Notes: generated by a model from the letters alone, not told the origin. Positions 26,776 through 35,345 are shown, counted from the first letter of the stretch. The stretch is 64,000 nucleotides of DNA from Cyanocohniella sp. LLY (GCA_022241785.1 JAKOMP010000006.1:302-64301), one strand, 5' to 3'. A program made the numbers and translations.

Positions 26776-29700
26776 TTATTCATTTTCATCATTTTCAACT
26801 TTAGATTTTCCTGCATTTTCTTTATCATCTTCAAGACGGTAAAGAAACTCACAGGTATCTCGAATTAAGTTGAGTTGACGGCCTGCTAAACGAGCGCGAT
26901 CGCCTGCAAATGAGTTATCAAATACCTCCACCACAAAATACTTGGCAAAATCTAGAACAGCTTGCCGTTCTTCCTCACGTTTGCTCATGATCCAACGTCC
27001 TTCAGCAGTAGAAGAATGAACACGATCCATGAGTTTAAAAACTTCTGCTGCAACAGCTGCAACTAATGTTTCTCCCTGAAACACACTTGACTCAGCTTTG
27101 AGTATAGTTTCAGCCGCAATATCAACTGGTTTCAACACAGCATTAGACTTAGGATTATAACGCTTATTAGCTCGGTAAAATCTGCGGTATAAATCTGTTA
27201 ATTTCTGAGGATGATTCAGACTTGATGCTTCTCCCACAATTAATTGCTCCATATTAGTGTCATATTTCACATAAGGATCAAAACAAGGATAAAAATGATA
27301 GGCATAAAGCCGGATTTTCTCGATTCGTGCTGTTTCCGATCCCTGGTTACGCACCCAGCGATTGAGATAAGAAAAAACGTACAACGGACTGGTTTCAAAA
27401 TCTTTAGCCAGTTCTGTAAATCTCCCCCAATTGGCATCGTAACCAGACTTACCCTGTCGCGCATTCACATCTAAATGAATGGCGTAAGCGGCGGTAAGCA
27501 CATTTAAAGGTGCTGGGTATTGGATGCCGTTTTCGTTCCAGCCTTCGAGGATGTAGTCAAGACGGAAGCGATCGCGCCTTACTAAAGCACGGAAAGCATG
27601 AGGCGCACTATCAAGGAAAACGCTTTCCTCAAACTCAGCGCCATCGTTAAAAGGTGGAATTGGTGACTCTGAAACTACAGTTTTAACATCTAAAATCATC
27701 GGGAAAGCAAACGCTAACCAAGTTGGCATTACCCAAGATTCTGTATCGGTGCTGTCTCTTCCTGGCGGGAGCGCCATGAAGTAAAATGTTAAAGGCTGGT
27801 CTTCAGGATAGGAAAGTTTAAAGGTGCGGTCTTTGTCACGCTGGAGGTTTTCATCGATTAAGAAACTATCTACACTTTGGTAGCGATCGCGCCCCAAATC
27901 CGCTTGTAAATCCTTACTGATAAAATGATTGCGAATGCTGGTATCAAAACGAGTTTGAGCAATACCATTGTAGGCTTTCTGCAAAAACTTGTTAGTCTCT
28001 GGAGTAAAGTAATAAGTAGGATAAAAGTAGAGATAGCGATATTTACCATCTTCAAATCGTTTACCTACAGCTTGAGTTTGATTCATCAAAATTTGCCTCA
28101 GCATCATCTCCACACCTGCAATACTGGAGATATTGCGTTTAGCGTTGGAACCTCCTAACATTTGCTTGTTTGTATAAACTTGAGGGGTAAATAAAACTGC
28201 TGATTCCATTTGCTCAGTAACCGTGTAAGCAGAATGAGAAATTGAGCAGATTAATTGTTTCCCTCGCCCTGATTTTTTCGCAGCATTGTAATTATCTAAC
28301 TCATTTAGAAATGTTTCAACTTGAGTTTTAACAGATGGCTCTTGATTAGTGCCTGGTAACATGACAACTCGTTTTACCCAAAGCCTTAAATCATCCCAAC
28401 CATCAGGTAATTGATATTGAGAAATTATCGGACAAATTAAGGTTGTCAAATAGTCAATTACTTGCTGACAAGCTTCGCGTACATCTTCAATCCCTGGATG
28501 ATGTTCTAAATATTTAGCCGCAAGATAATACCATTCATAAGGTACTCCTCCGGTATTTCCTTTTAACTTGTTTTCTTTGAGACTTTCATTAATGCGTTTA
28601 ATTTCTCTAATTTGGGGTAAACATTCTGTTAAATTCCAAAACTCTGCAACTTTGTGAGTTAAATCAAAATCGGGAACTGCTGGCAGCTTTTTATCTTTCT
28701 TACGAGCAGAATCAACGCGATTAACTGTCTCTTGCCAAATCTTTCGGCTAACTAAATCACCAAACTCTGCTATTTGGTCAATGCGGATATCGTCTTCAAA
28801 TTTGAAATCATAATCAGCAGATAAAACATTTCGTTGCTGAAACTTATTCAGATTTTCGCTGCGACTTTTAGCAACAGAGCCTTTATTAGGGTTTAAGATG
28901 CGTAATGTAGCATCTAAGGCTACTTCCATCAAGTCTATATTATCAAAAAATAAGTTGTAATATTCGGCATATTTCATGCCTTTGCCATCTCTACCAAATC
29001 CTGTTTGTCTGAGGCGTAATTGACCTGCACAAAGGGATTTAATACTGTTAACTACACGGTCTGGTAAATCTGACGGCGAGATAGCTGGCGCATTGCGCGA
29101 AGCCAAGTAAATTACGCCTGTTGGCAGATATAACAAAGGTTCATAATAGATATTTTCATCAGTATTCAGACTGATATGAGCCTGAATTAAAGCATTATTC
29201 ACCACATTAGTTAAAACACCCCGATTCTCAGCAATGCTGTGATAGGTAAATTTCAACTGTCCATCACTGAGGCTGTGGATGATTTCTTTGAGTCTAGGAT
29301 GTTCTGCATCCTGGGGATGTTTAACAATTGAGGCGAGAGAATCAGCTAAACAAGTTAAATCAGATAAACTGCGGAGGGTACGGTCTTTGAGAATAGGATT
29401 CAAGCCAAATTCAGAAAAATTCCAGTTAGTATCCCAACGGCGTTGAGCATTATAAGCCATGCATAACAAATCATCTACATATTCTCGATAAGCTTCAGGA
29501 TTTTCTGGATTTATAAAGTTATCGAGTCCTAGTTGGTGAACTTTTTTATCAATAATTTCACGATGTTCTGCTAACGGCAACTTGCGGCAGTTTTCAGGTA
29601 CATCAGGAAACTTTTCAAAATCATGTAAAATAAATCCAGCAATTACTAATCTGCGCTCTCGCTCTTTAACCACTCGCTGCACTGTGGTATTAAGTTTTTC

Positions 29701-30129
29701 TAAACGTTTCTCAATTAAATTAGCTGGGAATAATCCATTAAGTAAGTGAGTATTCAGTGATTGGTCAGCAGCGTTATCTCGTCTAACTTTAGTTTTCCCT
29801 TCAGCTTCTCGCTGTTGGTCAATCTCATCAAAAAACTTACCGCCTTTCGCCGTTACACCAATGGCTATCCGCAACAAATTTGGTAAAACATATTCACCAA
29901 AGTCTGCCATTACCTTATCATCTGGATTTTGAGATTGAATAGCTTCACGCAATAGTTTAAGTGTTAATAATTCGCCTTCGGTTTCAATAGTACGGTCTGA
30001 AGAATCGCCATCAAAACCAAAATCACCTGATAACCAATTATCATCTGCTACTTCAGAATTTACATCATTTTCTGTTTCTAAGAGTGATAATTGTTGATAC
30101 TCATCTGAAGCTTTATTTTTTTTAGCCAT
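26776..30129 (-). CDS. cas10d: Cas10d, large subunit of the type I-D effector
   Basis: A 1117-residue type I-D large subunit. An HD nuclease motif lies near the N-terminus (ILHDFEKFPD, His169-Asp170), in keeping with the I-D arrangement in which the HD activity sits on Cas10d and not on Cas3. The rest is the degenerate Cas10 palm/thumb region; I do not see a GGDD cyclase motif. The acidic N- and C-termini (about 35 residues each) look disordered. Its ATG is overlapped by the hepT stop (ATGGCTAA, 8 nt), so hepT and cas10d are translationally linked. The downstream gap to csc2 is unusually long because of a repeat insertion. Confidence 0.95.
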   Translation of the reverse strand: MAKKNKASDEYQQLSLLETENDVNSEVADDNWLSGDFGFDGDSSDRTIETEGELLTLKLLREAIQSQNPDDKVMADFGEYVLPNLLRIAIGVTAKGGKFFDEIDQQREAEGKTKVRRDNAADQSLNTHLLNGLFPANLIEKRLEKLNTTVQRVVKERERRLVIAGFILHDFEKFPDVPENCRKLPLAEHREIIDKKVHQLGLDNFINPENPEAYREYVDDLLCMAYNAQRRWDTNWNFSEFGLNPILKDRTLRSLSDLTCLADSLASIVKHPQDAEHPRLKEIIHSLSDGQLKFTYHSIAENRGVLTNVVNNALIQAHISLNTDENIYYEPLLYLPTGVIYLASRNAPAISPSDLPDRVVNSIKSLCAGQLRLRQTGFGRDGKGMKYAEYYNLFFDNIDLMEVALDATLRILNPNKGSVAKSRSENLNKFQQRNVLSADYDFKFEDDIRIDQIAEFGDLVSRKIWQETVNRVDSARKKDKKLPAVPDFDLTHKVAEFWNLTECLPQIREIKRINESLKENKLKGNTGGVPYEWYYLAAKYLEHHPGIEDVREACQQVIDYLTTLICPIISQYQLPDGWDDLRLWVKRVVMLPGTNQEPSVKTQVETFLNELDNYNAAKKSGRGKQLICSISHSAYTVTEQMESAVLFTPQVYTNKQMLGGSNAKRNISSIAGVEMMLRQILMNQTQAVGKRFEDGKYRYLYFYPTYYFTPETNKFLQKAYNGIAQTRFDTSIRNHFISKDLQADLGRDRYQSVDSFLIDENLQRDKDRTFKLSYPEDQPLTFYFMALPPGRDSTDTESWVMPTWLAFAFPMILDVKTVVSESPIPPFNDGAEFEESVFLDSAPHAFRALVRRDRFRLDYILEGWNENGIQYPAPLNVLTAAYAIHLDVNARQGKSGYDANWGRFTELAKDFETSPLYVFSYLNRWVRNQGSETARIEKIRLYAYHFYPCFDPYVKYDTNMEQLIVGEASSLNHPQKLTDLYRRFYRANKRYNPKSNAVLKPVDIAAETILKAESSVFQGETLVAAVAAEVFKLMDRVHSSTAEGRWIMSKREEERQAVLDFAKYFVVEVFDNSFAGDRARLAGRQLNLIRDTCEFLYRLEDDKENAGKSKVENDENE

Positions 30130-30565
30130 CTTCTTGACTCAATGAATTTAAATAAGAACTAACTTGGCGCACATAAAGCGGATAGTGTTGTAATGCCAAA
30201 CTGATAGCTTTAAAAACTTGCCGTGGATCTATTTCGTCATATTCATGTACAAGACGATTCCTTAATCCTGATGATGGTGCTATTTGTCTGGCTAATTCAA
30301 CAGTAATTACACTGTATTGACCAAGAATAATAAAAGAATTAAAGTTGGTTTCTGACTTACCTGGATTTAGCTTAGATAATATATGGTCATTGATATCTAT
30401 AGCTGCTTGAGCCATTAATTGTAAAAGTCTCTCGGTAATTAGTTGAGTATCAAAGTCAAGCAGGTAATCCTCTAAAGTAATTTGCTCAAATCTTTTAAGA
30501 TTATCAAGATAACGAGCAATAAAATCCAACCTAGTTGTGACAATCACAGTATCTATCTTGGTCAT
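30122..30565 (-). CDS. hepT: HepT-like HEPN toxin (DUF86)
   Basis: A 147-residue HEPN protein. The RNase motif is R102-N103-x3-H107 in LRNRLVHEYDEID, with Tyr109 two residues after His, as in HepT proteins whose Tyr is AMPylated by the MntA partner. The start is the ATG that overlaps the mntA stop (GTATGA), not the one three codons earlier. Its own stop overlaps the cas10d start. The pair is known as a type VII toxin-antitoxin module; a homologous HEPN-MNT pair near a type I-D locus has been studied in Aphanizomenon (from memory). Confidence 0.9.
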   Translation of the reverse strand: MTKIDTVIVTTRLDFIARYLDNLKRFEQITLEDYLLDFDTQLITERLLQLMAQAAIDINDHILSKLNPGKSETNFNSFIILGQYSVITVELARQIAPSSGLRNRLVHEYDEIDPRQVFKAISLALQHYPLYVRQVSSYLNSLSQEDG

Positions 30566-31008
30566 ACACCCCACCTTTGGAGAAACTGCTCAATATGTTG
30601 TCGGGTAATATTTTCAATTTTTTTAAGCTCTGAATTACTCAGTAGATATCTTTGTTTGAATTTTTCAAATTCTCCTAGATTATCTTCATACAAAAGCTTC
30701 CCATCACGAGCAACAAAATGTGATATTAGTTCAGAGCATTGATTAAGTTCTACAACGTCTATTTGATCAGAATTTATTTTGAATAATTCGCCAATAACTA
30801 TAGGTAATTCAAACCAGAGAAAAGCATTATCTTTTACATAATTCTCACGTTGTTCCTGATCACACAAAACTGCAAAATCCCAGTCACTTTTAGCGTGAGT
30901 GTTCCCAGTAGCTCTAGAACCAAACAGAATTAACATTTTGAGATAAGGAATTTTTTCAGGAAGTTGTTGAGCTAATTCTCTAAGTTCTGTAATTGTTGGT
31001 GTTTTCAT
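30562..31008 (-). CDS. mntA: MntA-like nucleotidyltransferase antitoxin
   Basis: A 148-residue minimal nucleotidyltransferase. The GSx10DxD site is complete: GSRATGNTHAKSDWDF (Gly30-Ser31 to Asp42 and Asp44). Such antitoxins silence HepT by transferring AMP groups to its Tyr. It overlaps hepT by 4 nt (ATGA). It begins 38 bp after the YhcG-like gene on the same strand. Confidence 0.9.
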   Translation of the reverse strand: MKTPTITELRELAQQLPEKIPYLKMLILFGSRATGNTHAKSDWDFAVLCDQEQRENYVKDNAFLWFELPIVIGELFKINSDQIDVVELNQCSELISHFVARDGKLLYEDNLGEFEKFKQRYLLSNSELKKIENITRQHIEQFLQRWGV

Positions 31009-31046
31009 GTCAGCATTCCTATTAACCGTTATCTAATTGGCAATTT

Positions 31047-32066
31047 TTATTCCACTCCTTGTAGTAGTTTAGCAACTTGTTCTGGAGCCGGAAGTTGATT
31101 TTTTAATTCTTGAGGCAACGTAGAAAACAGTTTATAAGTTGCGATACCAATTGGTTTATTCGATTCTCTCAGTGCATACTCAACAATAGTTTTATCCTTG
31201 GATTTGCAAAGAATAATTCCGATTGAGGGATTTTCGTCTGGGAATCGAGATAAATCATCTAAAGCCGCCAGATAAAATTGCATTTTTCCCACATACTCAG
31301 GTAGGAACTCTCCAGTTTTTAACTCAATCGCAACTAGACATTTTAATTGGCGGTGATACAGCAACAGGTCAATAAAAAATTCTTTATCGCTAACTTCTAA
31401 GCGATACTGACTGCCAACAAAAGTAAACCGCCCACCCATTTCTTGCAAGAATGGTTCAACTCTTGCCAAAATTGCCTGTTCTAGCTGTCGTTCACTGTGT
31501 TCATCTGCTAGTTCCAAGAAATCAAAAGTATATTCATCTTTGACAGCTAGTTTTAATTGGTTACGAATCTCTGCTGGAACAGTTTTATCAAAATTAGTCT
31601 GATTTAACAGAGTCTTTTCATAAGTTTGATTTTCAATTTGGTGAATCAAAACATTCTTTGTCCAGCCAAATTTGCGAGTCATCCTAATATAAAACTCTCG
31701 TTCGAGGTCATCTTTGCATTTCTCTATAATGACCAGATTGTGAGTCCATCCAATTTCTCGCACCATTGGTGCGAGTTTTTCATTGTTGACGTATGATTCA
31801 TAAAAAAGCCTCATCCGCCAGAGGTTAGCAGCAGAAAACCCGCTAATTCCTGGAAACTCTGCTTGTAAGTCTTTTGCTAACTGTTCTACTACGGATTTTC
31901 CCCAACTAGCGCCCTGCTGTTGAGTAACAATTATCTGTCCAATGTCCCAGTAGAGGTTAATCATTTCCCGATTAACTGCTTTTAGTGCTTCGTATTGGGC
32001 TGAACGAATACGCTGTTTTATTTCCATTAGCAAATGTCTGTAATCGTTTGAAATGGGGTTACTCAT
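31047..32066 (-). CDS. YhcG-like PD-(D/E)xK nuclease (DUF1016)
   Basis: A 339-residue YhcG family protein. The N-terminal DUF1016 helical domain (YWDIGQIIVTQQQGASWGKSV, GFSAANLWRMRLFYESY) precedes a nuclease core with EFFIDLLLYHRQLKCLVAIELKTGEFLPEYVGKMQFYL (Asp... Glu-x-Lys). It resembles the nuclease found near restriction loci and TA-like cassettes. It overlaps the DUF433 gene start-to-stop by ATGA, indicating one functional unit. Confidence 0.92.
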   Translation of the reverse strand: MSNPISNDYRHLLMEIKQRIRSAQYEALKAVNREMINLYWDIGQIIVTQQQGASWGKSVVEQLAKDLQAEFPGISGFSAANLWRMRLFYESYVNNEKLAPMVREIGWTHNLVIIEKCKDDLEREFYIRMTRKFGWTKNVLIHQIENQTYEKTLLNQTNFDKTVPAEIRNQLKLAVKDEYTFDFLELADEHSERQLEQAILARVEPFLQEMGGRFTFVGSQYRLEVSDKEFFIDLLLYHRQLKCLVAIELKTGEFLPEYVGKMQFYLAALDDLSRFPDENPSIGIILCKSKDKTIVEYALRESNKPIGIATYKLFSTLPQELKNQLPAPEQVAKLLQGVE

Positions 32067-32302
32067 AATGTAAAAGGTTCAACTCGCTCATGACTAACTA
32101 GGCGACGCGCATAGATTAAACAGGCTTGCACATCTTCCAGTTCTAACCAGGGATAAGCTTCTAGTAAGGTTTCGATAGTATCTCCCGCCCTCAACATCCC
32201 CAAAATATGTTCAACCGCAAGGCGACGACCTCGAATAATTGGTTTACCCTCAAAGATTTTAGGGTTAACTGTAATTCTTTCTAGTAGTAAGTGTTCATTC
32301 AT
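32063..32302 (-). CDS. DUF433 small DNA-binding protein, likely antitoxin
   Basis: A 79-residue DUF433 protein with VNPKIFEGKPIIRGRRLAVEHILGML and LEAYPWLELEDVQACLIYA, the typical pattern of a VapB-like helix-turn-helix antitoxin. DUF433 proteins usually pair with a PIN-like DUF5615 toxin. Here the partner with the ATGA overlap is a YhcG-type nuclease. It may be an autoregulatory antitoxin for it (inference). Confidence 0.88.
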   Translation of the reverse strand: MNEHLLLERITVNPKIFEGKPIIRGRRLAVEHILGMLRAGDTIETLLEAYPWLELEDVQACLIYARRLVSHERVEPFTL

Positions 32303-32355
32303 GGTTTATCTTCAAAATGTTTAAGTTTATTGACTATTTATTGTGATTGGGAGGA

Positions 32356-32498
32356 AAGAGGGAAGCTTTGCTAAAACTCATTGCTTTAAGATTTGGTGTT
32401 ACCAGTGACTCGCTCAACCATCAGCTTTCAATCTGTTGGGGATAGAGACTACCTACGCCTGACCTTAATACCGCAAGCTGCTGTATAGCTTCCCTCTT
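32356..32498. repeat. 143-bp segment bounded by a 12-bp perfect inverted repeat
   Basis: AAGAGGGAAGCT (32356-32367) and AGCTTCCCTCTT (32487-32498) are exact reverse complements, 119 bp apart. There is no ORF inside. A second small hairpin, AGATTCTCT..AGAGAAATC, follows at 32.51-32.54 kb. The segment fills most of the gap between the DUF433 gene and the small winged-helix gene; it could be a mini-MITE or a structured leader or terminator. Confidence 0.45.
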
Positions 32499-32553
32499 AG
32501 ATGGAGATTCTCTAATTTAGCTAGAGAAATCCCCAGATAAGCTATCGCATCAG

Positions 32554-32751
32554 TTATGCTGCCAATAACCGATATTGAAATTGGTTATGAGCAACTTTTC
32601 GCTTTTCAATTAAGTAGCCTTTCTTGCGAGCTTCAAACACTGTGTGTCCAAATCGCCAACTAATCTTAGCGGCTAGTTCGTCGCCTAAATGCCACTTACC
32701 ATCTTTGAGAACTGAGATTAGTCGCTCAAGGTTTGTCAATTTGACAAGCAT
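32554..32751 (-). CDS. Small winged-helix DNA-binding protein
   Basis: A 65-residue protein, too short to have another domain. The sequence LERLISVLKDGKWHLGDELAAKISWRFGHTVFEARKKGYLIEKRK matches a winged helix (helix, turn, recognition helix, wing). The ATG is chosen (not the GTG three codons earlier) because a perfect AAAGGAGGTGA lies eight bases before it. Two palindromic sites lie about 125 bp upstream of its start, so it may autoregulate. I do not know this exact protein; similar small wHTH ORFs occur in cyanobacteria. Confidence 0.65.
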   Translation of the reverse strand: MLVKLTNLERLISVLKDGKWHLGDELAAKISWRFGHTVFEARKKGYLIEKRKVAHNQFQYRLLAA

Positions 32752-32875
32752 GGTTATCACCTCCTTTAAAAACTCTGTCGTACAAATACTTCAGTCCAAA
32801 TGCTTGTTTTGCAAGGACTTCAGTAATTTGTATAATCTGACGCTACATAATGCGATAGCTCTTGTCAAGCATTTC

Positions 32876-32923
32876 AATAAGCTTAGACTTATTCAACAAC
32901 TAATAAGCGTTGACTTATTCAAC
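32876..32923. promoter_or_regulatory. Two tandem palindromic operators (AATAAG-N6-CTTATT)
   Basis: AATAAGCTTAGACTTATTCAAC (32876-32897) and AATAAGCGTTGACTTATTCAAC (32902-32923) share a 26-bp period. Each contains perfect 6-bp arms around a 6-bp centre. They lie in the region upstream of the small winged-helix gene and are good candidates for its operator. Confidence 0.6.
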
Positions 32924-32965
32924 CTTGTATGAAATCCTTGTATACATGGAGCTTTACGCGCACAA

Positions 32966-33072
32966 AAAACAATCCTTTAAAATCCCTATTAGGGATTGAA
33001 ACGAATAAGTCTGTGCTTAAAACCGTAAGCTCTTGTCATAAATCAACTAAAATCCCTATCAGGGATTGAAAC
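32966..33072 (+). CRISPR. Degenerate two-repeat mini-array of a different repeat family
   Basis: Two units ending in AAAATCCCTAT(T/C)AGGGATTGAAAC are 70 bp apart, so the spacer is about 33 bp for a 37-bp repeat. The 3' halves match with one change, the 5' halves are poorly conserved. The orientation (ATTGAAAC end on the plus strand) is opposite to the main array, and the sequence differs from the main repeat. The second repeat ends one base before the stop codon of cas3. Confidence 0.7.
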
Positions 33073-33073
33073 C

Positions 33074-35251
33074 TCAAACAACCCATATCTCATCTCCTTT
33101 GCTTTTAAACGTGTATGCAAGCGTATCCAGCAACAGTGCAGAGTGACCAAAAGCGATCGCATACGGCGCAGTAGCATCATGAAAGCTATACTGATCGCTG
33201 ATGCCATAAATCTGAAAATTCATCGGTAGCCTTAGCCGCATCCGCACTTCAGCAAGAGGACGGCGAATCACGTAACAAACCAAACCTTCCTTTTTTAGAC
33301 GCTTGTTAATTTCTCCAACCCAATAGTTGTCAGGTTGCCAAATTTCCACACCAGTCAAAACCTGAACTTTCCAAGCGTCAGCAATTTGCTGCAAGTTACC
33401 AGAATAGGTAAACTTCCAGTTCAGCCTTTCCTCTCGGTAAGAACGCAATTTCATAAATGCTAGACAATGAGCAAATCTACCTTTGGCGATGGGTTGTCCG
33501 GTGCGTTCTGCGGTTTCTTTGAGTGTCCGTATAAATGCCGCTTCCGTCCACATTTCAATTTCTAAATTTCCCAAAATACCCGGTAAATCGTAGGTTTTAA
33601 ACCTATCTGCTTCGTTTTCTTCCGTTAAGTCGTATAAACCACATTGCAAAGGACTTGAACCGCGAAAACTAGCAGCATCCTCAGCAATAGGATTTCCTGA
33701 TTTACCAGAAAGCGCTTGCCAATCTTTCGCCCATCCTTGAATACGTCCAGCTTGTGACTTCAGACTTGTTTCAAATACTTGTTCACAGGCTTCTTGAAAC
33801 TTCTCTCGGCTTTGGGCATACTGTTGTTTAATTGTGCGATCACTCAACTGATAAAACAGCCAAAATGATTGCACAGCCCCCCAACGACGATAATAACCAC
33901 GAAAATCGTTGATTTGTCGATAATTCTCAGTAATTGTATTGTGAAAATAGGGGCGATCGCAAATACTATTCCCCTCTAACGGTGGCGTATCTCCCTTAAA
34001 CAATCGCTCTACCAAAAAGTTAGGAACTAAAGAAAAAGCTGTGAAATTCTCAAACTTAATTTTTTGACCATCTTTTTCATATTCGTCATGCCTTCCTAAG
34101 CGTCCTAAACGTTGGATAAAGTTACCTGCATCAGATGATTCAAAAATTAAAAAATTGATTTTTAAATCAACCCCAACATCAATTGTGCTAGTACCAATAA
34201 CCAAATCAGCAGAAAGGCTTCGCTCTTTTTCTCCTTTTCCCGATAGCCCTGTATTTTCTCCAACTTTCAATCCGCAAGGCTGTAATATTTCCCGAAAAAA
34301 CTGAGTTAGACGTTTGACTGCTGCAATTGAGTTAAGGATAATTGCGCCTTTACTTCCTGGATACTGCTGAAACTGAGCCAAAATCAAATCACTATTTTCT
34401 TTGAGCCAGGTTTCCGAAGCTTTAAACGACGGTTCCAAAGGAATAAAATTCAGCGTAATTGTCCGTGCTACCTGTCGCCAGCCCTGTGCTTGCAGTTGCT
34501 GCCCTTGTTCTGGTGTATCAGGAAATTGATATTTATGTTGTTTGAGCGGATCAATTTCTTGACAACTAAATCCTGCTTTTTCTAATCGCCCAATTAAGTT
34601 TGTATCTGGTGTGGCTGAGAGAAACAGAAATTTTTTGCGGCGATTTGTACAGCGAATTAACAACATTGTGTTAATCACACTAGCAATTTGTGGAGCAGCG
34701 AAAACGTGAAATTCATCAAAAATAAATAAGTCAAAATCTTTATCAATTCTGCCCCATAACTTATCTGGACTATCGCCATGAATTATATAAGCACCTCGAT
34801 GTAGGTAGTGAAAAATATCGGGGTTAGTTAATAATGCTTCTCTCTGGTTAGTGAGAGTTGCGATCGCCGCCCCTTTTTTTAAGCCCTCATTTTCAGCATA
34901 AATCTCTAAATCAGCCCCACTGAGTCGCACTACACGCGGCTGATTTTCTGGCTGGAATTTTTCAACATATCCTTTAATCTGCGTTTCTTGATCGCGGGCG
35001 AGTTCGTTAGTTGGGTAAAGTCCAATGGCGGAAAACTCTCCTTGAAGCACTTCTAGGTAAGCCGCTAGACTTTTACCATCGCCAGTCATTGCAGTATTGA
35101 ACACGACATCAATATTGGGATCGCGTAATGCTTCTAAAGTTGCTGCTTGATGCCAAGATAGTGACCAATTTTGAGGTAGTTGCACCCCATCAGGTGTGGG
35201 GACTGTTTGCGAATAAACAGGTTTGAGAGTAATTTGGTAACTTTCGGACAT
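33074..35251 (-). CDS. cas3: Cas3-type helicase of the type I-D system
   Basis: A 725-residue superfamily 2 helicase. Visible motifs: TAMTGDGKS (Walker A, 56-61), FDEFH (DEFH box, 179-182), LSATPDTN, IGTSTIDVGVDL and QRLGRLGRH (motif VI). No HD nuclease domain is attached, as expected for I-D, where the HD is on Cas10d. The gene starts the minus-strand cas series, separated from cas10d by the accessory insert of about 3 kb, and is divergent from the WYL regulator. Confidence 0.93.
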   Translation of the reverse strand: MSESYQITLKPVYSQTVPTPDGVQLPQNWSLSWHQAATLEALRDPNIDVVFNTAMTGDGKSLAAYLEVLQGEFSAIGLYPTNELARDQETQIKGYVEKFQPENQPRVVRLSGADLEIYAENEGLKKGAAIATLTNQREALLTNPDIFHYLHRGAYIIHGDSPDKLWGRIDKDFDLFIFDEFHVFAAPQIASVINTMLLIRCTNRRKKFLFLSATPDTNLIGRLEKAGFSCQEIDPLKQHKYQFPDTPEQGQQLQAQGWRQVARTITLNFIPLEPSFKASETWLKENSDLILAQFQQYPGSKGAIILNSIAAVKRLTQFFREILQPCGLKVGENTGLSGKGEKERSLSADLVIGTSTIDVGVDLKINFLIFESSDAGNFIQRLGRLGRHDEYEKDGQKIKFENFTAFSLVPNFLVERLFKGDTPPLEGNSICDRPYFHNTITENYRQINDFRGYYRRWGAVQSFWLFYQLSDRTIKQQYAQSREKFQEACEQVFETSLKSQAGRIQGWAKDWQALSGKSGNPIAEDAASFRGSSPLQCGLYDLTEENEADRFKTYDLPGILGNLEIEMWTEAAFIRTLKETAERTGQPIAKGRFAHCLAFMKLRSYREERLNWKFTYSGNLQQIADAWKVQVLTGVEIWQPDNYWVGEINKRLKKEGLVCYVIRRPLAEVRMRLRLPMNFQIYGISDQYSFHDATAPYAIAFGHSALLLDTLAYTFKSKGDEIWVV

Positions 35252-35342
35252 ACACTTAAATAGTGTCCGTAACTAGTTGTTGAAATCCATAATGACACTC
35301 AAAATGGAGATTGGCAAGAAGTATCAATACAAAGTGTCCGTA
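35245..35342. promoter_or_regulatory. Repeated AGTGTCCG motifs between cas3 and the WYL regulator
   Basis: CGGACA (35245-35250, covering the cas3 start) and TGTCCG (35264-35269) form an inverted repeat. AGTGTCCGTA is found exactly at 35262 and again at 35333, the second ending three bases before the ATG of the regulator. GACACT at 35294 is an inverted half site. This looks like an operator region for the divergent RHH-WYL protein that would control both genes. Confidence 0.6.
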
Positions 35343-35345
35343 TAA

